A stretch of DNA of 64,000 bases, from assembly GCF_017939705.1 (NCBI RefSeq), contig NZ_JAGKSQ010000004.1, positions 1 to 64,000 of the forward strand. The letters run 5' to 3'. Origin of the DNA: Halalkalibacter suaedae. Lineage in GTDB: Bacteria > Bacillota > Bacilli > Bacillales > Bacillaceae_D. The notes below the pieces were generated by a model. The model worked only from the letters and a program-made list of their open reading frames with translations, made no database searches and had not been told where the DNA came from. Below, in pieces: positions 17,294 to 25,676 of this stretch. The stretch's first letter is position 1, and each line of letters opens with the position of its first letter. The translations under genes and the position numbers were made by a program.

Positions 17294-17500
17294 ATGACAG
17301 TAAGCTTTGTAGATATTTTACTACTCGGAGTACCGACAATACTAGTGATTGTTGGCATCTATTGGAATATGAAGGATGCTTTTTTCACCTTTTCTGAGAA
17401 TAATAATAAGAGACTAGATCAACTTCAACAGCAGAATGCTGAAATATTGAAGGAGTTAGATGTATTAAGAAAAAAGCTTGAAGAAACAACTACTAAATAA
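17294..17500 (+). CDS. Small membrane-anchored coiled-coil protein, 68 aa
   Basis: One N-terminal transmembrane helix (residues 5-24) followed by a heptad-like Leu/Lys-rich coiled coil (NNKRLDQLQQQNAEILKEL onward). GAGGAGGGATT precedes ATG 17294. I do not know the family, but the layout matches the gene at 18260 on the other side of the alpha/beta hydrolase, so both may be small scaffold proteins of the same type. Confidence 0.65.
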   Translation: MTVSFVDILLLGVPTILVIVGIYWNMKDAFFTFSENNNKRLDQLQQQNAEILKELDVLRKKLEETTTK

Positions 17501-17526
17501 GACATTAACAAAAAGAGGTGCACAAT

Positions 17527-18258
17527 TTGATCTTACATACAACGATAAATGGTGAAGGGGAACCGCTAGTGCTTATTCATTCTGGTGGGATGACAGGACA
17601 TACGGAATATGAAGAGCAAAGTGATTATTTTGCTGCTAATAATTATAAAGTCATTCGGCCTGATTTGAGAGGGCATGGGAAGTCTAACGGAAGGATTGAA
17701 AATTACTTTAGTCATTGTGCAGATGATATTCATGACACATTAGATTCGCTAAACCTTGAAGAATGTCATATTGCCGGTGTTTCAATAGGTGGAATCGTTG
17801 CATTACTTTTCGCTAAGAATTATCCAGAAAAGGTGAAATCCCTCAGTTTTTCGGGTATCTATCCAATTGAACCAGATAATTGGAATGAGCTTTCTAGAGA
17901 AGAGGCTGAAAGATATGAACAGTTATTTAATAACATGGAAGCAGTAGACTATCTAAGTGAAATTCATGGGGGAAATGATTGGAAGTCATTGCTTCATTCC
18001 TTTTGCGAAGACGACTTTTATCCTTTTCACGAAACAGGTGATGTATCGATGATCACCATTCCAACATTATGTATCGTAGGTGAAAAAGAGAACGTAGAGG
18101 TTTCGGCTGCCATCACATATAAACAGTTAAACCCTGCGTTTCATATCGCTATTATTCCATTTGCCGGACACCTAGTTCATAGAGAGCAACCAGAATTATA
18201 TTCACACACATTAGAAGCATTTCTGAAAAATCAACAAATTGAAAGTGAGGAGAATTAG
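17527..18258 (+). CDS. Alpha/beta hydrolase
   Basis: A 243-aa cytoplasmic hydrolase. The oxyanion-hole strand is LVLIHSGGMTG, the nucleophile Ser sits in AGVSIGGIVAL (G-x-S-x-G) near residue 88, and the catalytic His is in PFAGHLVHREQP near residue 218. The acidic residue after the sixth strand (CIVGEKENVEV) lies where Asp is usual; Glu may substitute, so the triad is slightly atypical. Homologues include prolyl-aminopeptidase-like and 3-oxoadipate-enol-lactonase-like enzymes; the substrate is unknown. TTG 17527 is preferred because AGAGGTG ends 6 bases before it; GTG 17518 overlaps that site. Confidence 0.85.
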   Translation: MILHTTINGEGEPLVLIHSGGMTGHTEYEEQSDYFAANNYKVIRPDLRGHGKSNGRIENYFSHCADDIHDTLDSLNLEECHIAGVSIGGIVALLFAKNYPEKVKSLSFSGIYPIEPDNWNELSREEAERYEQLFNNMEAVDYLSEIHGGNDWKSLLHSFCEDDFYPFHETGDVSMITIPTLCIVGEKENVEVSAAITYKQLNPAFHIAIIPFAGHLVHREQPELYSHTLEAFLKNQQIESEEN

Positions 18259-18259
18259 T

Positions 18260-18448
18260 ATGGAGGTTCCTTGGGGGTCAATCATTTATCAGATATTTTC
18301 CTTTGCGGTTATCCTTTTTTTCATTATTTTTATAGGGATTGCAATAAAAAGATTCCTTAATAAACCAAGCCAAAGCACTGTTCAAAATGATCAGCTTGAG
18401 AAGAAGCTAGATAGAATTATAGAGTTGTTGGAGAAGGACAAGAAATAG
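18260..18448 (+). CDS. DUF4083-like small membrane protein, 62 aa
   Basis: One transmembrane helix (residues about 9-29) and a short charged coiled coil ending NDQLEKKLDRIIELLEKDKK. This pattern, especially the LDRIIELLEKDK tail, matches the DUF4083 family of Bacillaceae as I remember it; the function is unknown. The start codon lies one base past the hydrolase stop codon and GAGGAGA is inside the hydrolase gene, so the two are translationally linked. Confidence 0.7.
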   Translation: MEVPWGSIIYQIFSFAVILFFIIFIGIAIKRFLNKPSQSTVQNDQLEKKLDRIIELLEKDKK

Positions 18449-18482
18449 CTGTAATGCTTTTGTTAAAAAATGTTAAAATGCT

Positions 18483-18512
18483 TTGCGCGAGAAGCTGAAC
18501 CTGTGCTAAACT
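18483..18512 (+). promoter_or_regulatory. Likely promoter of the ABC-F leader
   Basis: TTGCGC (18483-18488) and TAAACT (18507-18512) with an 18-base spacer; a TGTG upstream of the -10 may help. Weak match, supported mainly by its position just before the leader hairpins. Confidence 0.35.
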
Positions 18513-18529
18513 AAAAATATTAAAGTAGA

Positions 18530-18726
18530 AGGGAAGATGGGTGGCTAATGTATAACTAATCTAACTTTTGAGAAATTTGAAATTTTTTTATATTTCAAGT
18601 CTAACGAAATTGGATTAGTCTGCCCATTTCCTTTATATGAATCACTAGATTATTATCATACTAGTTCTTATTTAGTGATCTTTAGGTGCGGCTAATCCTT
18701 CCAAGTGAATTGGGAGGATTTTTTTG
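18530..18726 (+). promoter_or_regulatory. Attenuator leader of the ABC-F gene with two minimal upstream ORFs
   Basis: Two tiny reading frames overlap: ATG GGT GGC TAA (18537-18548) behind AAGGG, and ATG TAT AAC TAA (18548-18559). Three segments can pair in competing ways: ACTAATC (18554 on) with GATTAGT (18612 region), and GGATTAG (18611 region) with CTAATCC (18692-18698), the latter being the 5' arm of the terminator. The lower helix (GGAA, ATGGG with CCCAT, TTCC) covers the start codon of the first tiny ORF. Ribosome stalling in the leader would free GGATTAG to block the terminator. This is the general logic of antibiotic-inducible ABC-F genes; the exact fold here is my inference. Confidence 0.6.
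18694..18726 (+). terminator. Attenuator terminator before the ABC-F gene
   Basis: AATCCTTCCA pairs with TGGGAGGATT (one G-T pair) and is followed by TTTTTTG. It ends 31 bases before the coding start, so transcription must pass it to express the gene. Confidence 0.75.
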
Positions 18727-18756
18727 TTCTCCCTTTTAAAGAGAGGGATTGATGGA

Positions 18757-20388
18757 TTGAAGGAATTATTAAAGTTAATAAAAGTGGGCTATGAAGTGGA
18801 AAATGTTAACATTTTTGCCGAGGTCGAAGCAAGTATACAACAGCGGGATGTGATCGGGATTATTGGCAAAAATGGTGCTGGGAAATCGACGCTTCTACAG
18901 TTATTGAACAATGATCTCATGCCAACAGCTGGACAAATAAAATGGTTTGACCAGAATTTAAGGATTACGATCGTCGAGCAGGAGATTGAAGAGTATACTA
19001 GCTCTCGAAATCAACCTATGGAGAAGAAGCTCTTAGATAAGTGGAGGGTACCTAATCATCATTTTTCGCAATTAAGTGGTGGTGAAAGATTAAAGGCGAG
19101 ACTTGCCAAAGGTTTTTCAATGGAGGCAGATCTTTTACTTTTAGATGAGCCAACCAACCATCTTGATAATCAAAGTACTGAATTGCTCAAACATCAAATT
19201 GAAGCATACAAAGGAACGATTGTCTTTGTCTCGCATGATCGTTATTTCTTAGATGCTGTTGCAACGAAAATCTGGTCAATTGAAGACACTAAATTAATTG
19301 AACATAAAGGGAATTATTCTAGCTATATGGACGCTAGGAAACAGAAGAAATTGACAGAGCAACGTGAATACGAAAAGCAACAAAAAATGATTGAACAGAT
19401 TAAGGGGCAAATGAGTGAGCTTGAGTCTTGGTCACAAAAAGCCCATAGCCAATCGACGAAAAAGGAAGGGTTTAAAGAACATTATCGTGTAAAAGCGAAG
19501 CGTATGGACGCACAGATCAAATCAAAACAAAAGCGTCTAGAAATGGAGCTTAAAAAAGCAAAAGCTGAACGACCTGAACTAGATCATGAGGTGTATTTTT
19601 CATTGAACGCGAACGCTAAGGTTGGAAAACGTTTTTTAGAAGTGAAAAACGTAAGAAAAGCTTTTGGTGACAGAACACTGTTTGAAAATGTGAATTTCAC
19701 GATCCAACATGGTGAAAAGATAGCAATTATTGGACCGAATGGGTCAGGAAAGACGACATTCTTGAAACTTATTATGGCGGAGGAAACGACAGAAGGAGAA
19801 GTTTGGCTATCGCCCTCAGCGAAAGTCGGTTATCTAACACAAGAAGTCTTTGATTTACCACTTGAGCAAACACCGGAGCAATTGTTTTATACTGGAGCAT
19901 TTGAAAAAAGAGGGAAGATTCAAACACTGATGAAGCATTTAGGATTTAGTGCTTCTCAATGGACGGAACCTATTAAGAATATGAGTATGGGCGAGCGGGT
20001 GAAGTGTAAACTAATGGGATATATTATTGAAAATAAAGATGTACTCATTTTAGATGAGCCAACGAACCACCTTGATTTACCATCGCGTGAGCAGCTTGAG
20101 AATACGTTAGCTGAATATTCTGGTACGCTACTCATTGTCTCACATGATCGTTATTTTCTTGATAAGACAACAACTAGCAAGCTTGTGCTCGTAAATGGAA
20201 GCGTCCAAAAGCAATGGAAAGAACCATTAGAAGAATTAGAACATTATGATGAAGTACTGCTTACTCTTGAGACAGAAAGACAAGAAGTGTTAGGGAAGCT
20301 CAGTTATATGACAGTAGATGATAAGGAATACTGTGGTCTTGATAAGCGTTTTAAAGACTTAACCAAGCAGATTAATGAATTGAAGTAG
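18757..20388 (+). CDS. ABC-F ribosome protection protein, VmlR-like
   Basis: A 543-aa soluble twin-ATPase with no membrane domain. Domain 1 has Walker A GKNGAGKST, signature LSGGE and Walker B LLLDEPTNHLD; domain 2 has GPNGSGKTT, MSMGE and LILDEPTNHLD. Between them (about residues 195-285) lies the Lys/Glu-rich two-helix linker that reaches the ribosome's peptidyl-transferase centre. Length, N-terminus and linker size fit VmlR of B. subtilis (547 aa), which protects against lincosamides, streptogramin A and pleuromutilins. TTG 18757 matches the VmlR start and follows AGAGGG by 10 bases. The long attenuator leader supports drug-inducible expression. The drug spectrum is not predictable from sequence alone. 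Confidence 0.85.
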   Translation: MKELLKLIKVGYEVENVNIFAEVEASIQQRDVIGIIGKNGAGKSTLLQLLNNDLMPTAGQIKWFDQNLRITIVEQEIEEYTSSRNQPMEKKLLDKWRVPNHHFSQLSGGERLKARLAKGFSMEADLLLLDEPTNHLDNQSTELLKHQIEAYKGTIVFVSHDRYFLDAVATKIWSIEDTKLIEHKGNYSSYMDARKQKKLTEQREYEKQQKMIEQIKGQMSELESWSQKAHSQSTKKEGFKEHYRVKAKRMDAQIKSKQKRLEMELKKAKAERPELDHEVYFSLNANAKVGKRFLEVKNVRKAFGDRTLFENVNFTIQHGEKIAIIGPNGSGKTTFLKLIMAEETTEGEVWLSPSAKVGYLTQEVFDLPLEQTPEQLFYTGAFEKRGKIQTLMKHLGFSASQWTEPIKNMSMGERVKCKLMGYIIENKDVLILDEPTNHLDLPSREQLENTLAEYSGTLLIVSHDRYFLDKTTTSKLVLVNGSVQKQWKEPLEELEHYDEVLLTLETERQEVLGKLSYMTVDDKEYCGLDKRFKDLTKQINELK

Positions 20389-20394
20389 CGTTTT

Positions 20395-20434
20395 TGATGC
20401 GTTCTTTGCAGTTATAGCAGAGACGCATTTCTTA
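20395..20434 (+). terminator. Possible terminator of the ABC-F gene
   Basis: ATGCGT pairs with ACGCAT and an inner TTTGC/GCA helix, followed by TTTCTTATTT. Imperfect stem and broken T-run. Confidence 0.4.
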
Positions 20435-20501
20435 TTTCCATTTTAAGGAATAGGTGCTAAGATCGTTATAGGAGAGCTTTTCGAGAGAGGGGGAAAGATC
20501 G

Positions 20502-21167
20502 ATGATTAAAGCAGCTATATTTGATTTAGATGGAACTTTATTGAATAGAGATGAATCGGTCAAACAGTTTATCTGCAATCAGTATGATCGATTGATTGAT
20601 TTTCTAGGACATATTGAAAAAGCTACATACGTTAACCGTTTTATCGAACTTGATATGCGAGGATATGTCTGGAAGGATAGAGTCTATCAGCAACTAGTTG
20701 AAGAATATAGTATTAATGGCATCACTCCGGAACAACTACTAGAGGATTATAAGAAAGAGTTTAAGAATTACTGCATTCCTTTTCCTCACTTAACTGAGAT
20801 GCTAGTTACTTTAAAAGAAAACAATCTTCTTCTAGGTATGATTACAAATGGATATGGTCAGTTTCAAATGGACAATATCAACGCTTTGGCTATTAAAGAG
20901 TACTTTAATGTAATCCTAATATCTGAATGGGAAGGAATAAAAAAACCAGACCAGGAGATTTTTAATAGAGCGATACAATCATTAGGTGTAGAACCGGGGG
21001 AATGTGTCTTTGTAGGAGATCATCCAGAGAACGATATCCGAGCAGCTAAAAAGGTTGGGATGATTGGGATTTGGAAGAAGAATTTCCAATGGGAACATGT
21101 CGCTTCAGATTACACCATAGAAGATTTGGCTGAACTACGTGTAATTGTTAAACAACATAAGGTTTAA
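20502..21167 (+). CDS. HAD-family phosphatase
   Basis: A 221-aa haloacid-dehalogenase-type hydrolase. Motif I is FDLDGTLL (nucleophile Asp near residue 8), motif II is GMITNG, motif III contributes the Lys of IKKPDQEIF and motif IV is VGDHPENDIRAA. The helical cap between motifs I and II (about residues 18-85) marks subfamily I, as in phosphoglycolate phosphatase and YjjG-type nucleotidases. Substrate unknown. GAGAGAGGGGG precedes ATG 20502. The AAA ATPase gene begins 33 bases after its stop, so they may form an operon. Confidence 0.85.
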   Translation: MIKAAIFDLDGTLLNRDESVKQFICNQYDRLIDFLGHIEKATYVNRFIELDMRGYVWKDRVYQQLVEEYSINGITPEQLLEDYKKEFKNYCIPFPHLTEMLVTLKENNLLLGMITNGYGQFQMDNINALAIKEYFNVILISEWEGIKKPDQEIFNRAIQSLGVEPGECVFVGDHPENDIRAAKKVGMIGIWKKNFQWEHVASDYTIEDLAELRVIVKQHKV

Positions 21168-21200
21168 TGCGAGCTACTATACTATCCGCGGGTGATAAAA

Positions 21201-21929
21201 ATGTTTTTGAAAAGAATAACACTTTTACAAGAAAAGGTCCCTTCCACTAACCGGTTTCCTTTTTCGATTCCATCGATAAAAAACCTTGATGAAATTCAAT
21301 TAGAAAAAAATGTAACCTTCTTTGTCGGAGAAAATGGTTCTGGTAAATCAACCTTGTTAGAAGCGATTGCAGACAAATGTGAGTTCAATACTGCTGGTGG
21401 TGGACGAAATAATTTGTATGATGTCCATAAGTCGGAATCGGTGCTAGGTGACTATATCAGACTTTCATGGTTACCGAAAGTATCAAATGGCTTTTTTTTA
21501 CGTGCTGAATCTTTTTATAATTTTGCCACGCATATTGATGAACTTGATCCGTCTATTTTAAGTGCGTACGGCGGGCGTTCTTTACATGAACAATCACATG
21601 GGGAATCATTTCTCTCACTATTTCTCCATCGCTTCAAAGGTGAGGCAATCTATCTTTTGGACGAGCCAGAGGCGGCCTTGTCACCAGCTAGACAATTAAC
21701 CTTCCTAAAAATCATTCATGACTTAGCATCTACAGGGAATGCTCAGTTTGTTATCGCAACACATTCTCCCATTCTACTCGGATATCCAGAAGCAGATATA
21801 CTAAGCTTTGATGATGATCGGATCTCAAAGATTGACTATGAAATGACAGAGCATTATCAAATAACAAGTTATTTTTTGCAAAATCGTCAAAGGTTTTTGT
21901 CTGAATTGTTTCGAGATGATGATGAATAG
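21201..21929 (+). CDS. AAA family / ABC-type ATPase
   Basis: A 242-aa stand-alone ATPase related to the ABC/SMC-like group (COG3910-type). Walker A is VGENGSGKST (near residue 43), the signature loop is QSHGES, Walker B is YLLDEPEAALSP and the switch His is in VIATHSPIL. No transporter or DNA-binding domain is attached. Proteins of this type are predicted ATPases without a settled role; some act in toxin or defence modules, but no partner gene is present here. ATG 21201 is preceded by GGGTGA. Confidence 0.82.
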   Translation: MFLKRITLLQEKVPSTNRFPFSIPSIKNLDEIQLEKNVTFFVGENGSGKSTLLEAIADKCEFNTAGGGRNNLYDVHKSESVLGDYIRLSWLPKVSNGFFLRAESFYNFATHIDELDPSILSAYGGRSLHEQSHGESFLSLFLHRFKGEAIYLLDEPEAALSPARQLTFLKIIHDLASTGNAQFVIATHSPILLGYPEADILSFDDDRISKIDYEMTEHYQITSYFLQNRQRFLSELFRDDDE

Positions 21930-21968
21930 GTATAAGATTAACAATCATAATCGATTTTTACTAGATCT

Positions 21969-22000
21969 TAACGAAGTCGTTAAAAATGACTTCGTTTTTG
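21969..22000 (+). terminator. Terminator of the HAD/ATPase pair
   Basis: AACGAAGTC pairs with GACTTCGTT around GTTAAAAAT, followed by TTTT. Confidence 0.75.
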
Positions 22001-22035
22001 ATTTGAGCTACTTTCCTTATAGATAATGAAAAAGA

Positions 22036-22085
22036 TTGACCAAGCAAGAACCTTCATTTAAAATTGAAATTGATAATCATTATCA
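22036..22085 (+). promoter_or_regulatory. Promoter with a perfect Fur box
   Basis: TTGACC (22036-22041) and TAAAAT (22059-22064) are 17 bases apart. TGATAATCATTATCA at 22071-22085 is an exact 7-1-7 inverted repeat, the core of the Bacillus Fur operator, and covers the expected transcription start. AAGGAG follows at 22090 without a nearby start codon; a 7-codon frame with GAGAGAGA in front (ATG 22117 to TAA 22140) lies in the leader. The next real gene is the PAS-GGDEF-EAL gene, so iron repression of c-di-GMP turnover is inferred. Confidence 0.75.
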
Positions 22086-22210
22086 GTGTAAGGAGTAATA
22101 TATAATTAGAGAGAGAATGAGCAATCAGGTAAATAAGTAATCTATCGTTCTTGTCATAATAGAATATGATAATTTCTAAAGGTTACCCTAATTGTTTTAT
22201 GGGGTGGGAT

Positions 22211-24511
22211 ATGAGAACAATTGGTAGCAAGAATGTACTTAAGATCTTAAAAAAGAATTTCAAAATTATTAGTATCTTTTTCAGTTTAACTTTCATGAAA
22301 GAGATTCTTGAATTAAGTGGTTTGAATGTTAGCAACACAATTTATGAGCCAACTATAAGGCTCTTATCTTTCTTGATCATTGTTTATATCTTCTATCATT
22401 ATCTAAAACGATTAGCTGAAATTAAAGAAAAGTTGAGATTTAATGAGTCATTCGGCAATAGTGTGCTTGAAAATATGGAAGATGGCATTACAATCTATGA
22501 TAAACAGGGACAAGTCCTTTATTCAAATGAAGCTGCTCGGACATTTGGCATTTCAGAAATAAAGGATCCGCTCGAGCAATGTAGTGAGGTGTATGGATTA
22601 TACTACCCTAATTGGACATCGCATCTATTAAAGGAAGATCTACCAATTTCAAAAATTCTACATGGAGAATCTGTCTATAATCAGGAAGTTTGGGTGATGC
22701 CAAAGGGGAAGCCATTACGGGTTTTATTATTTAATGGAAAACCAGTACAACTTTCTTCACATGACACTGTCCTATACTTAATGATGGCCCAGGATGCGAC
22801 ACAGCGTAGATGGACTGAACAGAGGTTAGCTGTTAGTGAGCAAAGATTTAAATCCCTATTCAAGCATAATCCAGATATGGTGTTTTGGATTGATGTAAAT
22901 GGACGCTTCTTAGGTGCGAACGCTGTTGCAGAAACAATAATCGGGTACGAAGAGAGAGAACTTCTTCAAAAATCGTATAGAGATGTAATGGCTGATGATG
23001 AGGTTGACCAAGTAATCAAGCAATTTAAACAAACAATTAAAGGAGAACCACAGACTTTCGAATCACGAATAATGAATAGTGAGAAGGATGTTCTGGAAGT
23101 GAATGTAACGGTTATGCCAATTACAGTTGATCAAAACATTGTTGGTGTTTATGCAGTTGTAAAGGATATCACCGAGCGAAAAAAGACTGATGAAATGGTC
23201 CAATACTTAGCCTATCACGATACATTGACTGGTCTAGCTAATCGGCGATTATTTTATAATGAATTGAGTGAAGCCTTTTCGGCAGCGAAACAACATGATC
23301 ATATAGTAGGTCTAATGTTTCTTGATTTAGACCGTTTTAAATTTATTAATGATACATTGGGTCATGACATTGGTGATCTATTACTAGTAGCTGTAGCAAG
23401 AAGATTGGAAGGTTGTATAAGCAGTTTGGATACGATTTCTCGACTTGGTGGCGATGAATTTACGTTTATTCTACCAAATAGTACGAGAGAGAAGACAGCC
23501 AAAGTAGCAAAGAAAATTTCAGAGGTGTTATCACAAGTCTTTATCATTGAAGGACAAGAGGTATACATAACAGCTAGCATTGGGATTAGCATCTATCCAT
23601 CAGACGGGGGAAATATAGAAACGTTAATTAAGCATGCTGATACGGCGATGTACGCTGCTAAGGACAGTGGAAAAGACAATTTCAGATTCTATACTCCTAG
23701 CATGAATGAAGTTTTCTCTCGTCATATGCTGCTAGAAAAGGGGCTTCGTGAGGCATTAAAGAACAACGAATTGGAGCTTTATTATCAACCGAAAATACAT
23801 ATTATCACAGGTCAAGTCGTCGGTTTCGAGGCGTTAATTCGTTGGAATCATCCATATTTGGGACTCGTTTCACCGGCAGAATTCATACCTTTAGCAGAAG
23901 AGACAGGATTAATCATTCCAATAGGTAAGTGGGTACTGAGATCGGCATGTTTACAAGCGAGGATTTGGCAGCAACAAGGGTATTCATTTGTCAAAATGGC
24001 TGTAAATTTATCGGTGGTCCAATTTCAAGATGAGGGATTGATTAGTGAGATTATTCGTGTTTTAGCAGAGACGGGTCTTGCTCATGATAGTTTGGAACTA
24101 GAAATTACTGAAGGGATTTCAATCGACGATAATCAATCGTTCCTTGCAAAGTTAATAGAGTTAAAGGCATTAGGTATTCGGATTTCAATAGATGATTTCG
24201 GAAAAGGATATAGTTCGCTCAGTTATTTACAGAAACTACCTATTGATACATTAAAGATTGATAAATCATTTATTCAAGGAATGACAAGCGAAAAAGGAAT
24301 AGATTTAGTTGAAGCGATCTTAACAATAGGACATCAACTTAATCTCACTATCGTTGCAGAGGGTGTAGAGGAACCCTCTCAGTTAGAGATGTTGAGAAGG
24401 TTAGGTTGTGATGAATTACAGGGATACTTATTTAGTAAGCCAATCCCAGCAGAAGCGGTCGAAGAGAAGCTAATTGAGCTTGGTCAAATAAAGTATCTAG
24501 AGCACCATTAA
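22211..24511 (+). CDS. PAS-PAS-GGDEF-EAL c-di-GMP enzyme
   Basis: A 766-aa membrane protein with two N-terminal transmembrane helices (about residues 15-30 and 40-62), two PAS domains (about 75-200 and 205-325; the second ends in the PAC motif DITERKK), a GGDEF domain with RLGGDEF near residue 412, and an EAL domain with FEALIRW near 540, NLSVVQF, ITEGIS, DDFGKGYSSL, KIDKSFI and EGVE. Both catalytic halves look complete, so it could make or degrade c-di-GMP. The inhibition site reads SSLD instead of RxxD. ATG 22211 follows GGGGTGG closely; ATG 22166 further up has no ribosome binding site. The Fur box upstream suggests expression under iron limitation. Confidence 0.88.
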   Translation: MRTIGSKNVLKILKKNFKIISIFFSLTFMKEILELSGLNVSNTIYEPTIRLLSFLIIVYIFYHYLKRLAEIKEKLRFNESFGNSVLENMEDGITIYDKQGQVLYSNEAARTFGISEIKDPLEQCSEVYGLYYPNWTSHLLKEDLPISKILHGESVYNQEVWVMPKGKPLRVLLFNGKPVQLSSHDTVLYLMMAQDATQRRWTEQRLAVSEQRFKSLFKHNPDMVFWIDVNGRFLGANAVAETIIGYEERELLQKSYRDVMADDEVDQVIKQFKQTIKGEPQTFESRIMNSEKDVLEVNVTVMPITVDQNIVGVYAVVKDITERKKTDEMVQYLAYHDTLTGLANRRLFYNELSEAFSAAKQHDHIVGLMFLDLDRFKFINDTLGHDIGDLLLVAVARRLEGCISSLDTISRLGGDEFTFILPNSTREKTAKVAKKISEVLSQVFIIEGQEVYITASIGISIYPSDGGNIETLIKHADTAMYAAKDSGKDNFRFYTPSMNEVFSRHMLLEKGLREALKNNELELYYQPKIHIITGQVVGFEALIRWNHPYLGLVSPAEFIPLAEETGLIIPIGKWVLRSACLQARIWQQQGYSFVKMAVNLSVVQFQDEGLISEIIRVLAETGLAHDSLELEITEGISIDDNQSFLAKLIELKALGIRISIDDFGKGYSSLSYLQKLPIDTLKIDKSFIQGMTSEKGIDLVEAILTIGHQLNLTIVAEGVEEPSQLEMLRRLGCDELQGYLFSKPIPAEAVEEKLIELGQIKYLEHH

Positions 24512-24520
24512 TTATATAGG

Positions 24521-24554
24521 CATTCCTGCAACTGAGTGCAGGGATGTTTTTTTG
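24521..24554 (+). terminator. Terminator of the PAS-GGDEF-EAL gene
   Basis: CATTCCTGCA pairs with TGCAGGGATG around ACTGAG, followed by seven T. Confidence 0.8.
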
Positions 24555-24653
24555 TTATCCTCCAAAAGGAAATTAATGTTAAAATAATTATAGATGTTGT
24601 TGTATAAGCTGGTGTTCTAAAGAGAGAACAAACAAACTACTGGGGGCTCTTAT

Positions 24654-25292
24654 ATGAATGAAACCTATCAATTTAATAATACAATTCGCACAGAAAAAGA
24701 ACTCCGATCTCTGATTGGATTTCCTAGTGAGTTAGTGAAAAATAAGGCGATTACCTATTTAGATGAAAACTGTCGAGAGTTCATCTCGAAATCACCATTT
24801 GTGCTTCTCTCTACTTCTGATCAAAATGGTCATTGCGATGTTTCTCCAAGAGGTGACAAGTCTGGCTTTGTTCAAGTCTTAAGTGAAAAGCAGTTAGTTA
24901 TCCCTGAAAGACCAGGAAATAAGCGAATAGACTCGATGAGGAATATTATAACAAATCCTAAGGTAGGTCTTCTTTTTCTAATACCAGGATTAGGTGAGAC
25001 GTTACGAGTGAACGGTAAAGCAACACTGGTAACTGATGACTTGCTCCTTGAGAGAATGAAGGTTAACGGGAAAAAACCGCTCTTAGCTATTGGGGTAGAA
25101 GTCGAGGAATGCTTCATTCATTGTGCCAAGGCTTTCAAACGTTCGCACCTGTGGGAGCCGGATTCATGGATGGACCGAGAATTATTACCGTCGGCTGCAC
25201 AAATCGTATTTGCTCATGCCAAGTTACCAAATACGAGTGTTGAAAGTATTCAAGCAAGACTTGAAGAAAGCTATTCTAAGAGACTTTATTAG
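24654..25292 (+). CDS. FMN-dependent PPOX-type flavoprotein
   Basis: A 212-aa protein of the pyridoxamine-5'-phosphate-oxidase-like split-barrel fold, close to the MSMEG_1061 family as I recall it. Visible marks are FVLLSTSDQNGHCDVSPRGD near residue 50, the PERPGNKRIDSMRNI FMN-phosphate-binding stretch, VGLLFLIPGLGETLRVNG, and CFIHCAKAFKRSHLW near the end. Such proteins bind FMN or F420 and are probably oxidoreductases; the substrate is unknown. GGGGGC precedes ATG 24654. A single-gene unit between a terminator and a minus-strand gene. Confidence 0.85.
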   Translation: MNETYQFNNTIRTEKELRSLIGFPSELVKNKAITYLDENCREFISKSPFVLLSTSDQNGHCDVSPRGDKSGFVQVLSEKQLVIPERPGNKRIDSMRNIITNPKVGLLFLIPGLGETLRVNGKATLVTDDLLLERMKVNGKKPLLAIGVEVEECFIHCAKAFKRSHLWEPDSWMDRELLPSAAQIVFAHAKLPNTSVESIQARLEESYSKRLY

Positions 25293-25313
25293 TGTGTAGA
25301 GACTAGAAGAAGA

Positions 25314-25535
25314 TCATCTAGGGAACGAAAGGTTGAAAAACAGTATCAATGGCAGAAGAAAAAGAATTAAAACGAAGCCTACTGCTGACCACATTCCAAT
25401 ATCACCGAACTGATTTGTGTTTGTTCCCAAATCAGCAAGTGGTGAAAGGGAACCCACTACTATCATGGAGCAGAAAAGAAAAGCAGATAGCAGGGTTAAT
25501 AAAACAATACTGGATTTTGAATCATTATTTTTCAT
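25314..25535 (-). CDS. DUF5391-like membrane protein, C-terminally short
   Basis: A 73-aa protein with two hydrophobic helices (about residues 10-30 and 46-66). SLSPLADLGTNTNQF and GMWSAVGF match the N-terminal half of DUF5391 proteins as I remember them, which run to about 135 aa with four helices. Here the frame ends in LFFNLSFPR and no continuation is visible before the convergent gene 21 bases away. AAGGAGAGATA precedes ATG 25535. It is probably a truncated gene; whether the two-helix stub is functional is unknown. Confidence 0.55.
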   Translation of the reverse strand: MKNNDSKSSIVLLTLLSAFLFCSMIVVGSLSPLADLGTNTNQFGDIGMWSAVGFVLILFLLPLILFFNLSFPR

Positions 25536-25676
25536 AAGATATCTCTCCTTTATTTCTATTACATATACCAATAAAATACCATTTTTTGGATAATGCGTTA
25601 AACGTTTTATTTCGATCTTAATAACATTATTTAGTATTTAGAGTGTAACAAAAGCTGAAGGAAAGGTGTTGAATAT

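Noticed and set aside
17511-17527. Start of a lysine riboswitch (AGAGGTGC)
   Set aside because: It is the ribosome binding site of the alpha/beta hydrolase; no further conserved elements follow.
18446-18500. GCTTTGCGC near 18480 as a GEMM riboswitch core on the minus strand
   Set aside because: Only the GCAAAGC part matches; the P1, GGCAAAC and GCC-GGTTGCC elements are missing.
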